DNA of 51,923 nucleotides, taken from the NCBI RefSeq assembly GCF_014489845.1, contig NZ_JABURY010000001.1, forward strand, positions 1 to 51,923, in the 5' to 3' direction. A program made the position numbers and the translations under genes. Source of the DNA: Frischella japonica. Its GTDB lineage: Bacteria; Pseudomonadota; Gammaproteobacteria; Enterobacterales; Orbaceae. Each line of letters begins with the position of its first letter. Within the stretch, counting starts at the first letter, position 1. Shown piece after piece: positions 1 through 10,956 of the stretch. A model generated the notes under the pieces. The model was not told where the DNA came from. It did no database searches and worked only from the letters and a program-made list of their open reading frames with translations.

Positions 1-162
1 ATTACCGATCCAAGCTATAAAACGCCCCGATTACGGGTAGAAATGACCTACCGAATTCCCGAAGACGAAACTCAGGGGTATACGCAAGAGCAGCTGATGG
101 TAATTTGGCGAGAAATTACCAACAGTATTCGAGTGCGCGAGCGTGCTTTTGGATTGGAGTAA
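1..162 (+). CDS. C-terminal fragment of an unidentified protein
   Basis: An open frame enters from the left edge and ends at TAA 160-162, giving about 53 residues rich in charged and aromatic side chains and ending in RERAFGLE. Base composition here (many GC-ending codons) is richer in G+C than the rest of the window. There is no start codon in view and I do not recognise the family. It is a real coding tail by codon pattern, but no function can be assigned. Confidence 0.5.
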   Translation: MTDPSYKTPRLRVEMTYRIPEDETQGYTQEQLMVIWREITNSIRVRERAFGLE

Positions 163-316
163 GGATAAATAATTGTGATATTGCCTTAATATATTGAGGT
201 ATTTTCTAATTAAAACTAATTCGATACTCGATCCCAAACGGCGGTGGTAGTATCCTCTAAAATGTGACGCTCTCCTTTAATGCGCCATCATTTTAACGAA
301 CAGTTTAGTTAACTCA

Positions 317-460
317 TTATTTCAGTTTATTTTCAAATTGAACAGGGGATAAATAATTCAAATGCGAATGTTTTGTTATCCAGTTATAGTAGGCTTCAAA
401 ATACCACAATCTTATCAATTAGCCTTTTTCGCCACGATTAATAAATATCGCAATGACATT
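317..460 (-). pseudogene. IS3-family transposase (OrfB) C-terminal remnant
   Basis: Read on the minus strand, the last about 30 codons before the stop at 317-319 give WYFEAYYNWITKHSHLNYLS followed by PVQFENKLK. This is the typical end of an IS3-family DDE transposase, where the family reads YYN..R.HS.L.YLSP..FE. Upstream the frame is broken by a TAA, and only a weak match to the preceding family block remains. No second inverted repeat or intact orfA is visible. It is the scar of an old insertion between the edge gene and narL; the rest of 163-559 holds nothing else I can identify. Confidence 0.7.
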
Positions 461-559
461 GGTTTAGTGATTTTTGATGTTGGCAATATAGCAGTTATTT
501 TTGTTTCTGTAGAATAATTGCTTATATATTGTTCAGTTATTATTATTTGATGATGACGA

Positions 560-1213
560 TTATTCCTTGCTTTGTAAGTACCATACTGTCATTTCCATGC
601 GTGATTTAAAATTGAGTTTTTTAAATATATTTTTAATATGGACTTTGACTGTACTTTCAACAATCGCTAATTCTTTAGCGATCAGCTTATTAGATAACCC
701 CTTGACTAATAGATGAAAAATTTCCTGCTCTCTGGGAGTGAGTAAATTAACGTTATGTTGATGATTGGTTGTTGATTTATCACCATAACGCATATAGTCT
801 AACATGATGTGAGAAATCGCATCATCCATCACCACTTTACCCATCGCAATATTGTGTAACGCTTTTAGAAAATCTTCTGGTTCCATATCTTTTAATAAAT
901 AACCATCAGCCCCGGTTTTTAGCGCCGTAATAATATCTTCTTTGGCATCTGAAACCGTAAATATGATGATCCGGCTAGCAATATTCTTAGCTCTTAAATG
1001 GCGTAAAATTTCTAATCCATTCATATCATTCATATTGATATCAAGTACAATGATATCGGGCTCAAAAGTTTCAGCTAATTGGATACCTTCGATACCTGAT
1101 CCGGCTTCACCGATTACTAAAAGACGATTATCGGTACCAATAAGTTGTTTTATCCCGTTACGCAACATTGGATGATCGTCAATTAAGAGAATCGTATTGT
1201 GTATTTGATCCAT
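560..1213 (-). CDS. narL: NarL, nitrate/nitrite response regulator
   Basis: A 217-residue response regulator close to E. coli NarL throughout. The receiver domain (about 1-125) has the acidic pair D12-D13, the phospho-acceptor D58 and the conserved block GADGYLLKDMEPEDFLKALH. The LuxR-type helix-turn-helix (about 158-205) contains LTPREQEIF and ESTVKVHIKNIFKKL. The family binds NarL heptamers and controls nitrate/nitrite respiration and fermentation genes. The ATG lies 3 bases after the narX stop, so the two form an operon with the sensor first. No nitrate reductase genes are in the window. NarP is the main alternative, but the NarL-type motifs and the NarX partner favour NarL. Confidence 0.9.
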   Translation of the reverse strand: MDQIHNTILLIDDHPMLRNGIKQLIGTDNRLLVIGEAGSGIEGIQLAETFEPDIIVLDINMNDMNGLEILRHLRAKNIASRIIIFTVSDAKEDIITALKTGADGYLLKDMEPEDFLKALHNIAMGKVVMDDAISHIMLDYMRYGDKSTTNHQHNVNLLTPREQEIFHLLVKGLSNKLIAKELAIVESTVKVHIKNIFKKLNFKSRMEMTVWYLQSKE

Positions 1214-1216
1214 TTA

Positions 1217-3025
1217 TCACTCTTCAATTGTTTGATATGCAATCGCGGTGGTAGCTTTAAACGTTATCATTATTTGTGTTCCTTTATTGGGGTTGCTATC
1301 GATTGTAAGATTTCCATTTAACAAGTCAACGCGATCTTTCATTATAATTAGTCCGTAATGGTTTTCCTGTTTTATATTAGTAGGTAAACCAACACCATTA
1401 TCGCGAATAGTGATCGTAATAATTTGATCATGGTTGATATTAAAATTAAGAGCTACTTCACTTGCTTTGGCATGTTTGAAGATATTATTCATTGCTTCAC
1501 GAACAATTTGCAATAAATGAATAGCATATTTACTGGTGATCATATTTAACGGTAGTTGGTAATCAAATGCGATATTCAGTTGCAATTTTTGATTAAACTC
1601 CTCTATCAGTTCGGTAAGACTGGCGTAAAATCCCGTTTGATTTAAACGTAGACGAAATGAAGTGATTAATTCTCTCAATTGTGAATAAGTCATATTAACC
1701 TCCTTACGCATCGTATTGAGTAAATTAATGCTTTCAGGTGAGGTTAAATCGGCTTGCATTTGTAAACAGCTAAGATGAATTTTGATGCAAGAGAGTGACT
1801 GAGCAATCGAATCATGTAGTTCTCTCGCCATTGCGGTACGTTCTTTTATTAATAAATAATGTTTTTGCTGTTCAATTTGCCGATCGAGCATTATCGCCGT
1901 GGTCATCTGTTCAATAATACTGTTAAGTAAATTTTCTTGTTCTTCGGTTAGAGGATTGGTTGGCGATTGAACGGCAAATAGTATGCCATATTTTTGTTGA
2001 TTATCTTGCAAATACCAGTAACGTTGCCTGCCATTTTTAGGGTGAGGTTTAGCCGGAATTAAGCAAGCATTGCATTGTGGATCTTGACAATAAGGGTGTT
2101 TTTGTTGATTTGCATAGCTAATTTGTTGATAGCGTTCTGGAGCATCTGATTCATATAAACGAATCTGAAATTGGCTTAATGGGACTAATTGTTCTAGATT
2201 GTGTAAAATGGTCAAAAAGCGTTCGCATAGCGGTAAGGAAGAATGTAACTGTTTTATGGCTTGATATTGAAAAGAAACAATATTATTTTTTTGCTGTAGT
2301 TCGGCAGTTTTTTCCGCTACTTTTTCTGCTAATAACGAGTATTGAAACTCAATTTGGTCGGACATTTTATTTAACGCTTGTCCTAGCAGATCAAATTCAT
2401 TCATTCTGGGTCTAACAGTAAAACGTTCAGTAAATTGATGTTGTGCAATGGCTTCTGCCATAGAAATCAACTTACGCCAAGGGGCAAATAAATAACGTCG
2501 CAAATAATAAATTTGTATGATTAAGCATATGCTAATGAGTATAATAAATAAAATTTGTAACTGGGTAATATAACCAATTTGGTTTTCAGTTTTTAGATCG
2601 ATTTGATGCACTAAAGCGTCAATACGTGCTACGTATTGATCAATGTCGTTACGTATTGTTTCGATATGTTGTGCTTGTTTGAGTTTTGGACTAATGTCAA
2701 CTAACCAATCGTTTTTTAATTGATAAAATTCATTAATTAAATGGTAACGATTGAGAGTCTCAAGGTGTTGTGTTGTTGGTAAAAGATTATCAAAAAGATT
2801 AAGTCGAGAGTATTCATCCTGTTGCAATGGGATCATGGATAATAACTGATAATTTTTCATTCTTAGCAATCCTAATTGATTGATCATATAGGCACTGCCT
2901 TTAGTGTCATTAGCAAAGCGATTTGAAAGCGATAAAGCTAGTAAGGCGATCACGCCTAAGAAAAACATTAATAGCGTTAACCAATTGATTATTGATACAC
3001 TATGGTTAATTTTTCTTTTTAGCAT
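1217..3025 (-). CDS. narX: NarX-type nitrate/nitrite sensor histidine kinase
   Basis: A 602-residue membrane kinase (E. coli NarX 598, NarQ 566). A first membrane segment lies at about 12-33. It is followed by the periplasmic P-box-like stretch MINQLGLLRMKNYQL (47-61), which in this family binds nitrate. The second membrane segment is at about 154-175, then a HAMP region. A central region has cysteines C313, C318 and C321, recalling the cysteine cluster of NarX. The HisKA_3 box has H404 (ARELHDSIAQSL) and the ATPase G-boxes include DNGVGLP. It should phosphorylate the adjacent NarL. NarX is preferred over NarQ because of the cysteines and length. Confidence 0.87.
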   Translation of the reverse strand: MLKRKINHSVSIINWLTLLMFFLGVIALLALSLSNRFANDTKGSAYMINQLGLLRMKNYQLLSMIPLQQDEYSRLNLFDNLLPTTQHLETLNRYHLINEFYQLKNDWLVDISPKLKQAQHIETIRNDIDQYVARIDALVHQIDLKTENQIGYITQLQILFIILISICLIIQIYYLRRYLFAPWRKLISMAEAIAQHQFTERFTVRPRMNEFDLLGQALNKMSDQIEFQYSLLAEKVAEKTAELQQKNNIVSFQYQAIKQLHSSLPLCERFLTILHNLEQLVPLSQFQIRLYESDAPERYQQISYANQQKHPYCQDPQCNACLIPAKPHPKNGRQRYWYLQDNQQKYGILFAVQSPTNPLTEEQENLLNSIIEQMTTAIMLDRQIEQQKHYLLIKERTAMARELHDSIAQSLSCIKIHLSCLQMQADLTSPESINLLNTMRKEVNMTYSQLRELITSFRLRLNQTGFYASLTELIEEFNQKLQLNIAFDYQLPLNMITSKYAIHLLQIVREAMNNIFKHAKASEVALNFNINHDQIITITIRDNGVGLPTNIKQENHYGLIIMKDRVDLLNGNLTIDSNPNKGTQIMITFKATTAIAYQTIEE

Positions 3026-3137
3026 GGTAATGAGATGAATTCGATTATTGATATTTATTTTTAGTAATATTATAACGTTAAAATTTAATACGCTGATCTT
3101 TTTTTGTTACTTTTTGCGATCTTTTACTAAACAGCAC

Positions 3138-3166
3138 TTGCATACCATATAAAATTTGCGTAAAAT
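3138..3166 (+). promoter_or_regulatory. Likely sigma70 promoter of rplU-rpmA
   Basis: TTGCAT (3138-3143), a 17-base spacer and TAAAAT (3161-3166) lie about 75 bases upstream of rplU, in the divergent gap with narX. Spacing and both hexamers are near consensus. No other hexamer pair in this gap fits as well. Confidence 0.6.
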
Positions 3167-3244
3167 TCACGCCCTATATGATTAATCTATGCAGACCGTA
3201 AAGAATTTAAACGATGTTGTCTGCTTTTTATTGCGGAGTTAGAT

Positions 3245-3553
3245 ATGTACGCAGTTTTCCAAAGTGGTGGTAAACAACACCGAGTCAGCGAAGGGCAAGT
3301 TATTCGCTTGGAAAAATTAGAAGTCGAAACCGGTTCAGAAGTTGTTTTCGATAAAGTTTTAATGGTAGCAAATGGTGAAGACATCAAAGTTGGTGCTCCG
3401 TTTGTTGAAGGTGCAACAATTAAAGCAGAGATTGTTGAACACGGTCGTGGTGACAAAATTAAGATTGTTAAATTCCGTCGCCGTAAGCATTACCGTAAAC
3501 AACAAGGTCATCGTCAGTGGTTTACTGATGTTAAGATCACTGCAATAGCTTAA
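3245..3553 (+). CDS. rplU: 50S ribosomal protein L21
   Basis: 102 residues (E. coli 103), starting [18 protein letters not shown], the standard L21 N terminus. The basic C-terminal part has [16 protein letters not shown], which contacts 23S rRNA in the large subunit. A GCGGAG ribosome-binding site precedes the ATG. It is the first gene of the conserved rplU-rpmA pair, with rpmA starting 15 bases after its stop. A minus-strand open frame over the same bases is a shadow. Confidence 0.98.
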   Translation: MYAVFQSGGKQHRVSEGQVIRLEKLEVETGSEVVFDKVLMVANGEDIKVGAPFVEGATIKAEIVEHGRGDKIKIVKFRRRKHYRKQQGHRQWFTDVKITAIA

Positions 3554-3568
3554 TAGGAGTAATTAACA

Positions 3569-3829
3569 ATGGCTCATAAGAAGGCTGGTGGTTCATCACG
3601 TAACGGACGTGATTCCCATAGTAAACGTTTAGGTGTTAAACGTTACGGTAGTCAGGAAGTTTTAGCGGGTAACATTTTAGTTCGTCAACGTGGAACTCAA
3701 TTCCATCCAGGGACAAATGTTGGTTGTGGTCGTGACCATACTTTATTTGCTTTAGTAGATGGTCAAGTGAAGTTTGAAGTTAAAGGCCCTAAAAACCGTC
3801 GCTATGTTAGTGTTGTCGCTAATAGCTAA
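3569..3829 (+). CDS. rpmA: 50S ribosomal protein L27
   Basis: 86 residues (E. coli 85), beginning [20 protein letters not shown]. The conserved N-terminal tail reaches towards the peptidyl transferase centre. A TAGGAG ribosome-binding site lies 9 bases upstream of the ATG. It is co-transcribed with rplU and followed within about 20 bases by a strong terminator, so the rplU-rpmA unit is closed. Confidence 0.98.
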   Translation: MAHKKAGGSSRNGRDSHSKRLGVKRYGSQEVLAGNILVRQRGTQFHPGTNVGCGRDHTLFALVDGQVKFEVKGPKNRRYVSVVANS

Positions 3830-3850
3830 TTAAAGCGAATCTGATTGATG

Positions 3851-3880
3851 AAAGCCCCACAAATCCTGTGGGGCTTTTTT
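3851..3880 (+). terminator. Rho-independent terminator after rpmA
   Basis: The stem AAAGCCCCAC pairs with GTGGGGCTTT around the loop AAATCCT, followed by a run of T. It closes the rplU-rpmA transcript ahead of yhbE. Confidence 0.92.
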
Positions 3881-3958
3881 GCATTTTATTCTTTAAATCA
3901 ATCACTTATCCCAAAGATGATGTAAACTATACATAATTATTCTTTGGGTGATGCGCTT

Positions 3959-6087
<2,129 letters not shown>

Positions 6088-6146
6088 TTATAATGTGTGA
6101 GTCATTAATTGATTTTGAAATATTAAAACAATATAAAAAATAAAAC

Positions 6147-6175
6147 TTGATTTTGCAAATGATAATTATTATCAT
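6147..6175 (+). promoter_or_regulatory. ryhB promoter with overlapping Fur box
   Basis: TTGATT (6147-6152), a 17-base spacer and TATCAT (6170-6175) form a promoter. The spacer and -10 are covered by TGATAATTATTATCA (6160-6174), a perfect 7-1-7 inverted repeat and exact match to the Fur consensus TGATAAT-N-ATTATCA. Fe-Fur would block RNA polymerase directly, so transcription should rise on iron starvation. Confidence 0.88.
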
Positions 6176-6181
6176 CAAAGC

Positions 6182-6279
6182 CGTACTTGATTAGTTGCAG
6201 ATGCTTCTAGAGAGTATGACATTGCTCACATTGCTTCCAATGTTTGCCAGCTTGATTCGTTATTAAGCTGGCTTTTTTA
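6182..6279 (+). ncRNA. ryhB: RyhB iron-responsive small RNA
   Basis: An RNA of about 98 bases expected from about 6182. It contains ACATTGCTCACATTGCTTCC (6219-6238), the core pairing region of E. coli RyhB base for base. This is followed by a terminator stem whose 3' arm CTGGC plus T-run also resembles E. coli RyhB. The first about 30 bases differ. In enterobacteria RyhB acts with Hfq to repress mRNAs of iron-using proteins when Fur is inactive. The neighbours are obgE and, further on, the nuoJ-N genes, which lack their own iron-sulphur subunits. No protein-coding frame lies here. Confidence 0.93.
6246..6279 (+). terminator. RyhB intrinsic terminator
   Basis: GCCAGCTT (6246-6253) pairs with AAGCTGGC (6265-6272) around an 11-base loop and is followed by a run of T. 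It forms the 3' end and Hfq-type U-tail of the small RNA. Confidence 0.88.
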
Positions 6280-6623
6280 TTTTATATGATTTTATATACC
6301 TTTTGAAATATCCAAAAGTTACAAAAATTGGTTATTATGGATTGTATTTAAAAATTGATGGTCTGTTTAATTTTTAATTTAATTTAAAGAAATTTACGAT
6401 AAATTTTATTTAATTATACAAATTAGCTAGACTTTTTGCTTAATAAGCATAAGAATAAGTTAATAATGTCAATAAATAGTTTATATATTGCTATCCTTAA
6501 TTAACTGCAAAGTAAAATTTCCGTGGAAGGATATCGAAACTAAAGTAGCTAATTTTATTTTGCTAAATGTTAATTGGTATCGTTAAATAAGATATAAACT
6601 ATTATATAGATATGGATAATTAA
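6280..6623. other. AT-rich gap before nuoJ, no intact gene
   Basis: 344 bases, very A+T rich. One short plus-strand frame near 6512-6586 (reading VKFPWKDIETKVANF) has no start codon and no recognisable match. In E. coli, nuoA-nuoI would occupy the place directly before nuoJ; I see no remnant of nuoI or nuoH here. The nuoJ promoter must lie in this gap, but no hexamer pair stands out. Confidence 0.5.
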
Positions 6624-7187
6624 ATGGTTTGGGTTTTTTATATTGCTGCTATTATCACTGTCATAGCAAGTATTAAAGTCATTATTAGCAGAAATACGAT
6701 GCAGGCTTTATTATATTTTGTCATTTCATTATTGGCAACGTTAATGGTTTTTGTCGCCATGAATGCTTATCTTTCTATTTTTTTAGTTATTATACTTTTT
6801 ATTGGTGCGGTCTCATTAATTTTCCTTTTGCTGTTGTCTTTACTCAAATTACGAACGGATGTTGTTGAACAAAATAAATATGGCATCAATCCTAAAATAT
6901 GGTTAGGTCCTTTAATTTTAGCATTTATTCTATTTGTGATGCTGATATATGGTATCACCAGCACGGATTATTCTACATTGCAAAATGGCCGGATTGATGA
7001 AGTCGCTACAGCCAATTTACTTTTCGAAGAATATATTTTAATCATTGAATTAGCTGTATTATTACTTGTTGGAGCGTTAGTGATTGCCTATCATTTTGTA
7101 TATCGTCTATATATTAATCAAGACACTAAATTACCAACACAAAATAAAAACGATTCTGGGGAAAAACATGATTCCGTTAATGCATAG
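6624..7187 (+). CDS. nuoJ: NuoJ-like NADH:quinone oxidoreductase membrane subunit
   Basis: 187 residues (E. coli 184) with five hydrophobic segments and the family block HALLYLIISLL (here QALLYFVISLL). It belongs to the complex I membrane arm. The third-helix block that in E. coli reads EIIVYAGAI is here VIILFIGAV. The acidic residue and the tyrosine of the conserved bulge, which link quinone chemistry to proton movement, are therefore gone (comparison from memory). It is the first gene of a J-K-L-M-N set and overlaps nuoK by 20 bases. No upstream nuo genes are present. The ATG has only a weak ribosome-binding site. Confidence 0.85.
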   Translation: MVWVFYIAAIITVIASIKVIISRNTMQALLYFVISLLATLMVFVAMNAYLSIFLVIILFIGAVSLIFLLLLSLLKLRTDVVEQNKYGINPKIWLGPLILAFILFVMLIYGITSTDYSTLQNGRIDEVATANLLFEEYILIIELAVLLLVGALVIAYHFVYRLYINQDTKLPTQNKNDSGEKHDSVNA

Positions 7188-7470
7188 TTTTATTTTCGCC
7201 GTATCGCTGTTTATGGTTGGATTATTAGGTGCAATGATTCGTCGCAATTTCTTTTTTTTATTATTAAGTTTAATGATCATGATTAATGGTGCAGTTATTG
7301 CATTAGTTGCCGCAGGGGCTTATTGGCAGCAACAAGATGGTCAATTGATTGCAATGCTTGCTATTAGTACAGCATTAGCTGAAACATTAGTGGGTTCAGC
7401 TTTATTGATTAAAATGTTTTATCGACGTAAAACCGTCAATATTGATTCTTTGAGTGATATGAAAGGATGA
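7168..7470 (+). CDS. nuoK: NuoK-like membrane subunit
   Basis: 100 residues, the same length as E. coli NuoK. It begins MIPLMHSFI and ends NIDSLSDMKG (E. coli MIPLQHGLI...NIDSVSEMRG). The start at 7168 is chosen over an upstream in-frame ATG at 7084 because it matches the family N terminus exactly. Three membrane helices are present. The essential glutamate E36 of E. coli (GLEIMIN) is a methionine here (SLMIMIN), while the second one, E72 (AETLVG), is kept. It overlaps nuoJ upstream, and its stop overlaps the nuoL ATG. Confidence 0.87.
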   Translation: MIPLMHSFIFAVSLFMVGLLGAMIRRNFFFLLLSLMIMINGAVIALVAAGAYWQQQDGQLIAMLAISTALAETLVGSALLIKMFYRRKTVNIDSLSDMKG

Positions 7471-9314
7471 ATTTACTTTATTTAACCATTGTCATTCCCA
7501 TACTATCTTTCTTACTATTAGTTTGTTTAGGTCGTAATATTGGTAAGGGTAACATTGTTGTTACAGGCATTAGTACTATTGGATTATTATGCTTATTAAT
7601 GGTGTTTATTTGTATTGATTATCATGTTAATTCAGTACCGGAAACCTCATTAATTTATACGCGTTTTTTATGGAATTGGTTTACTATCAATGATCTTACT
7701 ATAACGGTAGCGCTCTATTTGGACGGTTTATCTTTAATCTTTCTGATCATTATTGTATTTTTTAGTTTAGTCATCTATATTTTCGCTGCTTGGTACTTTT
7801 CGTCTTCTAATGATATTTATCCCTTTTATGCTTATGGTAATTTACTGATTGCCAGCATATTTTTACTGATTCTAGCCGATAATTTATTTATGCTTTTTGT
7901 TGGTTGGGAAGGTGTTAGTATTAGTTGTTATTTATTAATTGGTATTTATTACCGTGCCATGAGAGTAAGTTATTCAGCCATTAAATGGTTTGTGATGACC
8001 CATATTGTAGATGTGTTTCTGTTAATTGGTATTTTTTTGATTTATTGTGGCTTAAACACACTTAATATTCGCGAAGTTCTAAGTCTTGCTAATAATGATT
8101 TGGCTGTCGATTCAGACATTATTTTTGGGATAACATTAATGCTCTTTATTGGTGTAATGGGGCGTTTAGGATTATTTCCTTTTCATCTGGGCTGTGCACA
8201 ATTTGTGGTTGCACCTATGCCTTCAGTGGCTCTTTTACAATCTTTCACAACAGTATTATCTGGCGGATATTTGATTTTAAGACTTAGTTCGCTGTTTGCC
8301 ATGTCGAGTGATATCTTCGTATATATGGGAGTTATCGCCGGTATTAATATTATTTTCGCTAGTTGTATTTCACTTGTACAAAATGATATTAAACGTTTAG
8401 TAATATATATTAATTTAAGTCAAATTAGTTATATATTCTTAGCTTTCATGATCCAAAATTGGATTTTATCTCTAAACTTCATAATCAGCTATGGGGTAAC
8501 GAGTGCATTATTATTGTTGTCAACTGCCATTCTGATTAAAGCATGTAATGGTGAACGAGACATTAATAAAATAGACTGTTCATATCGTAACCATCCATTA
8601 TTATATGGTTGTTTTTTACTATCAGCGGGATCTGTCTCCGCTTTACCTTGGATTATGTCTTCATTTTATACTGAAGGTGACATTATTTGGGGATTAATAA
8701 CAGCGAATAAAATGGGCTTAGGGATAATTGCTTTGGTGGGGATTTTATTATCAACATTAAGTATTTTAAGGCTAATTTTCCTCGTATTTCATCACAAAAG
8801 AAAAACCTTACCTAATATAAAGGTGAGTTATTGGATTTATATTCCGTTAATTGTTTTAGCAATTTTAGCGACGGCGATATTTGTTTATTTACCATTACCA
8901 ATTCAAGGAATTATTCCTATTATTGATTTTAATAACCATAATCAATTAGCCTTACAATTATTATTAGTATCCATTACTATTTTAGGTATTCTAATTGCTT
9001 ACATACTTTTTTATCACCCGAATCCAGAAATTAAGGAAATTGCTAGTACACCAATTAGTAAGGTTTTGATCAGATTATGGGGTAATGACTGGTATTTTGA
9101 TAAATTAATATTGTTATTATTGGTAAGGCCATATATTTATATCGCACAATTAATCCAAAGGGATCCGATATCAAAATGGATGTATTTTATTAATTGGGGA
9201 ATTAAGAAAATTAATTTTCAGATTATTTCCTTAGAAAGCGGGCGCTTACGATGGTACATTATGTCTATTGTGACTGGTAGTATTATCATATTATTCCTGT
9301 TAATTTTAATTTAA
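7467..9314 (+). CDS. nuoL: NuoL-like antiporter subunit lacking key lysines and histidines
   Basis: 615 residues (E. coli 613), collinear with NuoL. It has DGLSLIFL, the channel glutamate block WEGVSISCYLLIG, and the long C-terminal lateral-helix region ending SGRLRWYIMS. Against remembered E. coli NuoL, K229 is R (GVMGRLGLFP), H254 is Q, H334 is N, H338 is Y, K342 is S, and K399-D400 are E-G (FYTEGDII). These are the charged residues of the proton path, so pumping by this subunit is doubtful. The frame is nevertheless open end to end. The start overlaps the nuoK stop (ATGA). Confidence 0.85.
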   Translation: MNLLYLTIVIPILSFLLLVCLGRNIGKGNIVVTGISTIGLLCLLMVFICIDYHVNSVPETSLIYTRFLWNWFTINDLTITVALYLDGLSLIFLIIIVFFSLVIYIFAAWYFSSSNDIYPFYAYGNLLIASIFLLILADNLFMLFVGWEGVSISCYLLIGIYYRAMRVSYSAIKWFVMTHIVDVFLLIGIFLIYCGLNTLNIREVLSLANNDLAVDSDIIFGITLMLFIGVMGRLGLFPFHLGCAQFVVAPMPSVALLQSFTTVLSGGYLILRLSSLFAMSSDIFVYMGVIAGINIIFASCISLVQNDIKRLVIYINLSQISYIFLAFMIQNWILSLNFIISYGVTSALLLLSTAILIKACNGERDINKIDCSYRNHPLLYGCFLLSAGSVSALPWIMSSFYTEGDIIWGLITANKMGLGIIALVGILLSTLSILRLIFLVFHHKRKTLPNIKVSYWIYIPLIVLAILATAIFVYLPLPIQGIIPIIDFNNHNQLALQLLLVSITILGILIAYILFYHPNPEIKEIASTPISKVLIRLWGNDWYFDKLILLLLVRPYIYIAQLIQRDPISKWMYFINWGIKKINFQIISLESGRLRWYIMSIVTGSIIILFLLILI

Positions 9315-9343
9315 TTGATTCATCACTCTAGAAAGGATTTTAC

Positions 9344-10951
9344 GTGTTAGTTTGGCTGGTATTTTTACCTTTATTAGGTGGATTGGTAGGCTGGTTACTC
9401 GATGCCTATTTGCAACGCTCTTTTGCCCAAATAAAGCAAAATAAACGCAATCTGGATAATAGCTCAGATTTAATCTGTAAATTGCGCGATGAGTTCCGTT
9501 TGTTTTCGGCTAACTGGATTGCGTTAGCGTTTGTGCTAGGATCATTGGTTATAACAGGCATATTTATGCTTAAAGCGTTTAATGGAGAAAATCCAGAGTT
9601 AAGTCGGATAGAAGTTGTTGATCTTGATTGGATGCCATTACTCGGTATACGTTTTCATTTGGTGTTAGACGGCTTAGCTGTTTTGATGATTTTTCTAACC
9701 CTGATTATTACCGCGATTGCTATTATTTATTCTCGTAGAGAACGCCCCAATAGTTCAGGGTTGTTCTATTTTTGCTTATTATTTATGTCTTCAGCTGTAA
9801 TCATGTCATTTGTAACTGTTGACTTATTTTTATTTTTACTAATATGGGAGGCGGTTTCCATTCCCGTATATTTTCTAATTGTATTGTGGGGCAGGCGAGA
9901 TTCTAATGCACAATTGCGATTTAATGGTGCGAGTAAATTTTTGATTTACACTCAAGTCAGTAGTTTGCTTATGTTGATATCAATAGTATCGTTAGCTTTA
10001 ATCAATTGGAAACTGACTAATAAATGGTCTTTTGATAGTGCGACGTTAATCAATACCCCAATATCAAGTTATGTTGAATTTTTATTGATGTTAGGATTCT
10101 TGGTCGCCTTTTTAGTTAGAATTCCTTTATTGCCTTTTCATGGTTGGTTTATTCAAGCACATATCGAATCTTCGACTACGGGATCAATTATGATCAGTGG
10201 ATTACTGGTCAATACGGCGATTTATAGTTTGTTACGCTTGGTTATTCCATTATTTCCCAATGCGTCATTAACCATTATGCCTATTATGGTGGGGCTTGCC
10301 ATAATCACATTATTTTATGTGGCAATATTATGCTTTAATCAAAATGATATAAAACGGTTAATCGCCTATGCTCATATTGGTTTAATGAGTGTCATGACAG
10401 CCGTACTTTATAGTGGTTCATTATTGGCATATCAAGGTATTGTTATTGAAATTATTGCTATTAGTTTGGTGATAGTTGGATTATTTATTATTAGTAATTT
10501 ATTAATCGAACGTTATTTGACACGCAATATTAATCATTTTATCGGTTTAAAATCACATGTTAAATATCTATCCACTTTAACATTATTTTTTATTTTAGCT
10601 ATTTTAGGCGTGCCAGGTACGGCAAACTTTGTTGGTAACTTTATGATGTTTTTAGGGAGTTATGAATCTTCAGCTTATTTTGGTGTATTATTGATAATCG
10701 GACTCTGTTTACTTTCGATTTCTATTATTATTCGAATCCAACCGATGTTTTATGGTCTGGTTGATAAACCAATCATAGATAAAAAACATATTTCCGTTAA
10801 AGATTTGTCATTATTAATCTTTATTTTAATCATTTTATTTTTCATTGGATTATATCCACAATGGTCATTGGATCTTTGCTACCCGGCGATGAATAAAATT
10901 CAGCAGATTATTGGCAGCGCACAAACCAATCTGATTAAAGGGGATGTATAA
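9344..10951 (+). CDS. nuoM: NuoM-like antiporter subunit with altered channel residues
   Basis: 535 residues from a GTG start with GAAAGGA upstream (E. coli 509). It has the family blocks DGLAVLMIFLT, LIWEAVSIPVYFLIVLWG (the channel glutamate is kept), LPFHGWFIQAH and LGVPGTANFVGNFM. Compared with E. coli, K234 is R (VRIPLLP), K265 is N (LLVNTAIYS), the histidine of MIAHG is replaced (IIAIS) and E407 is N (FVGNFM). An extra charged stretch of about 25 residues follows the first helix. It lies 29 bases after nuoL and 5 bases before nuoN. Confidence 0.85.
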   Translation: MLVWLVFLPLLGGLVGWLLDAYLQRSFAQIKQNKRNLDNSSDLICKLRDEFRLFSANWIALAFVLGSLVITGIFMLKAFNGENPELSRIEVVDLDWMPLLGIRFHLVLDGLAVLMIFLTLIITAIAIIYSRRERPNSSGLFYFCLLFMSSAVIMSFVTVDLFLFLLIWEAVSIPVYFLIVLWGRRDSNAQLRFNGASKFLIYTQVSSLLMLISIVSLALINWKLTNKWSFDSATLINTPISSYVEFLLMLGFLVAFLVRIPLLPFHGWFIQAHIESSTTGSIMISGLLVNTAIYSLLRLVIPLFPNASLTIMPIMVGLAIITLFYVAILCFNQNDIKRLIAYAHIGLMSVMTAVLYSGSLLAYQGIVIEIIAISLVIVGLFIISNLLIERYLTRNINHFIGLKSHVKYLSTLTLFFILAILGVPGTANFVGNFMMFLGSYESSAYFGVLLIIGLCLLSISIIIRIQPMFYGLVDKPIIDKKHISVKDLSLLIFILIILFFIGLYPQWSLDLCYPAMNKIQQIIGSAQTNLIKGDV

Positions 10952-10956
10952 GTTAT

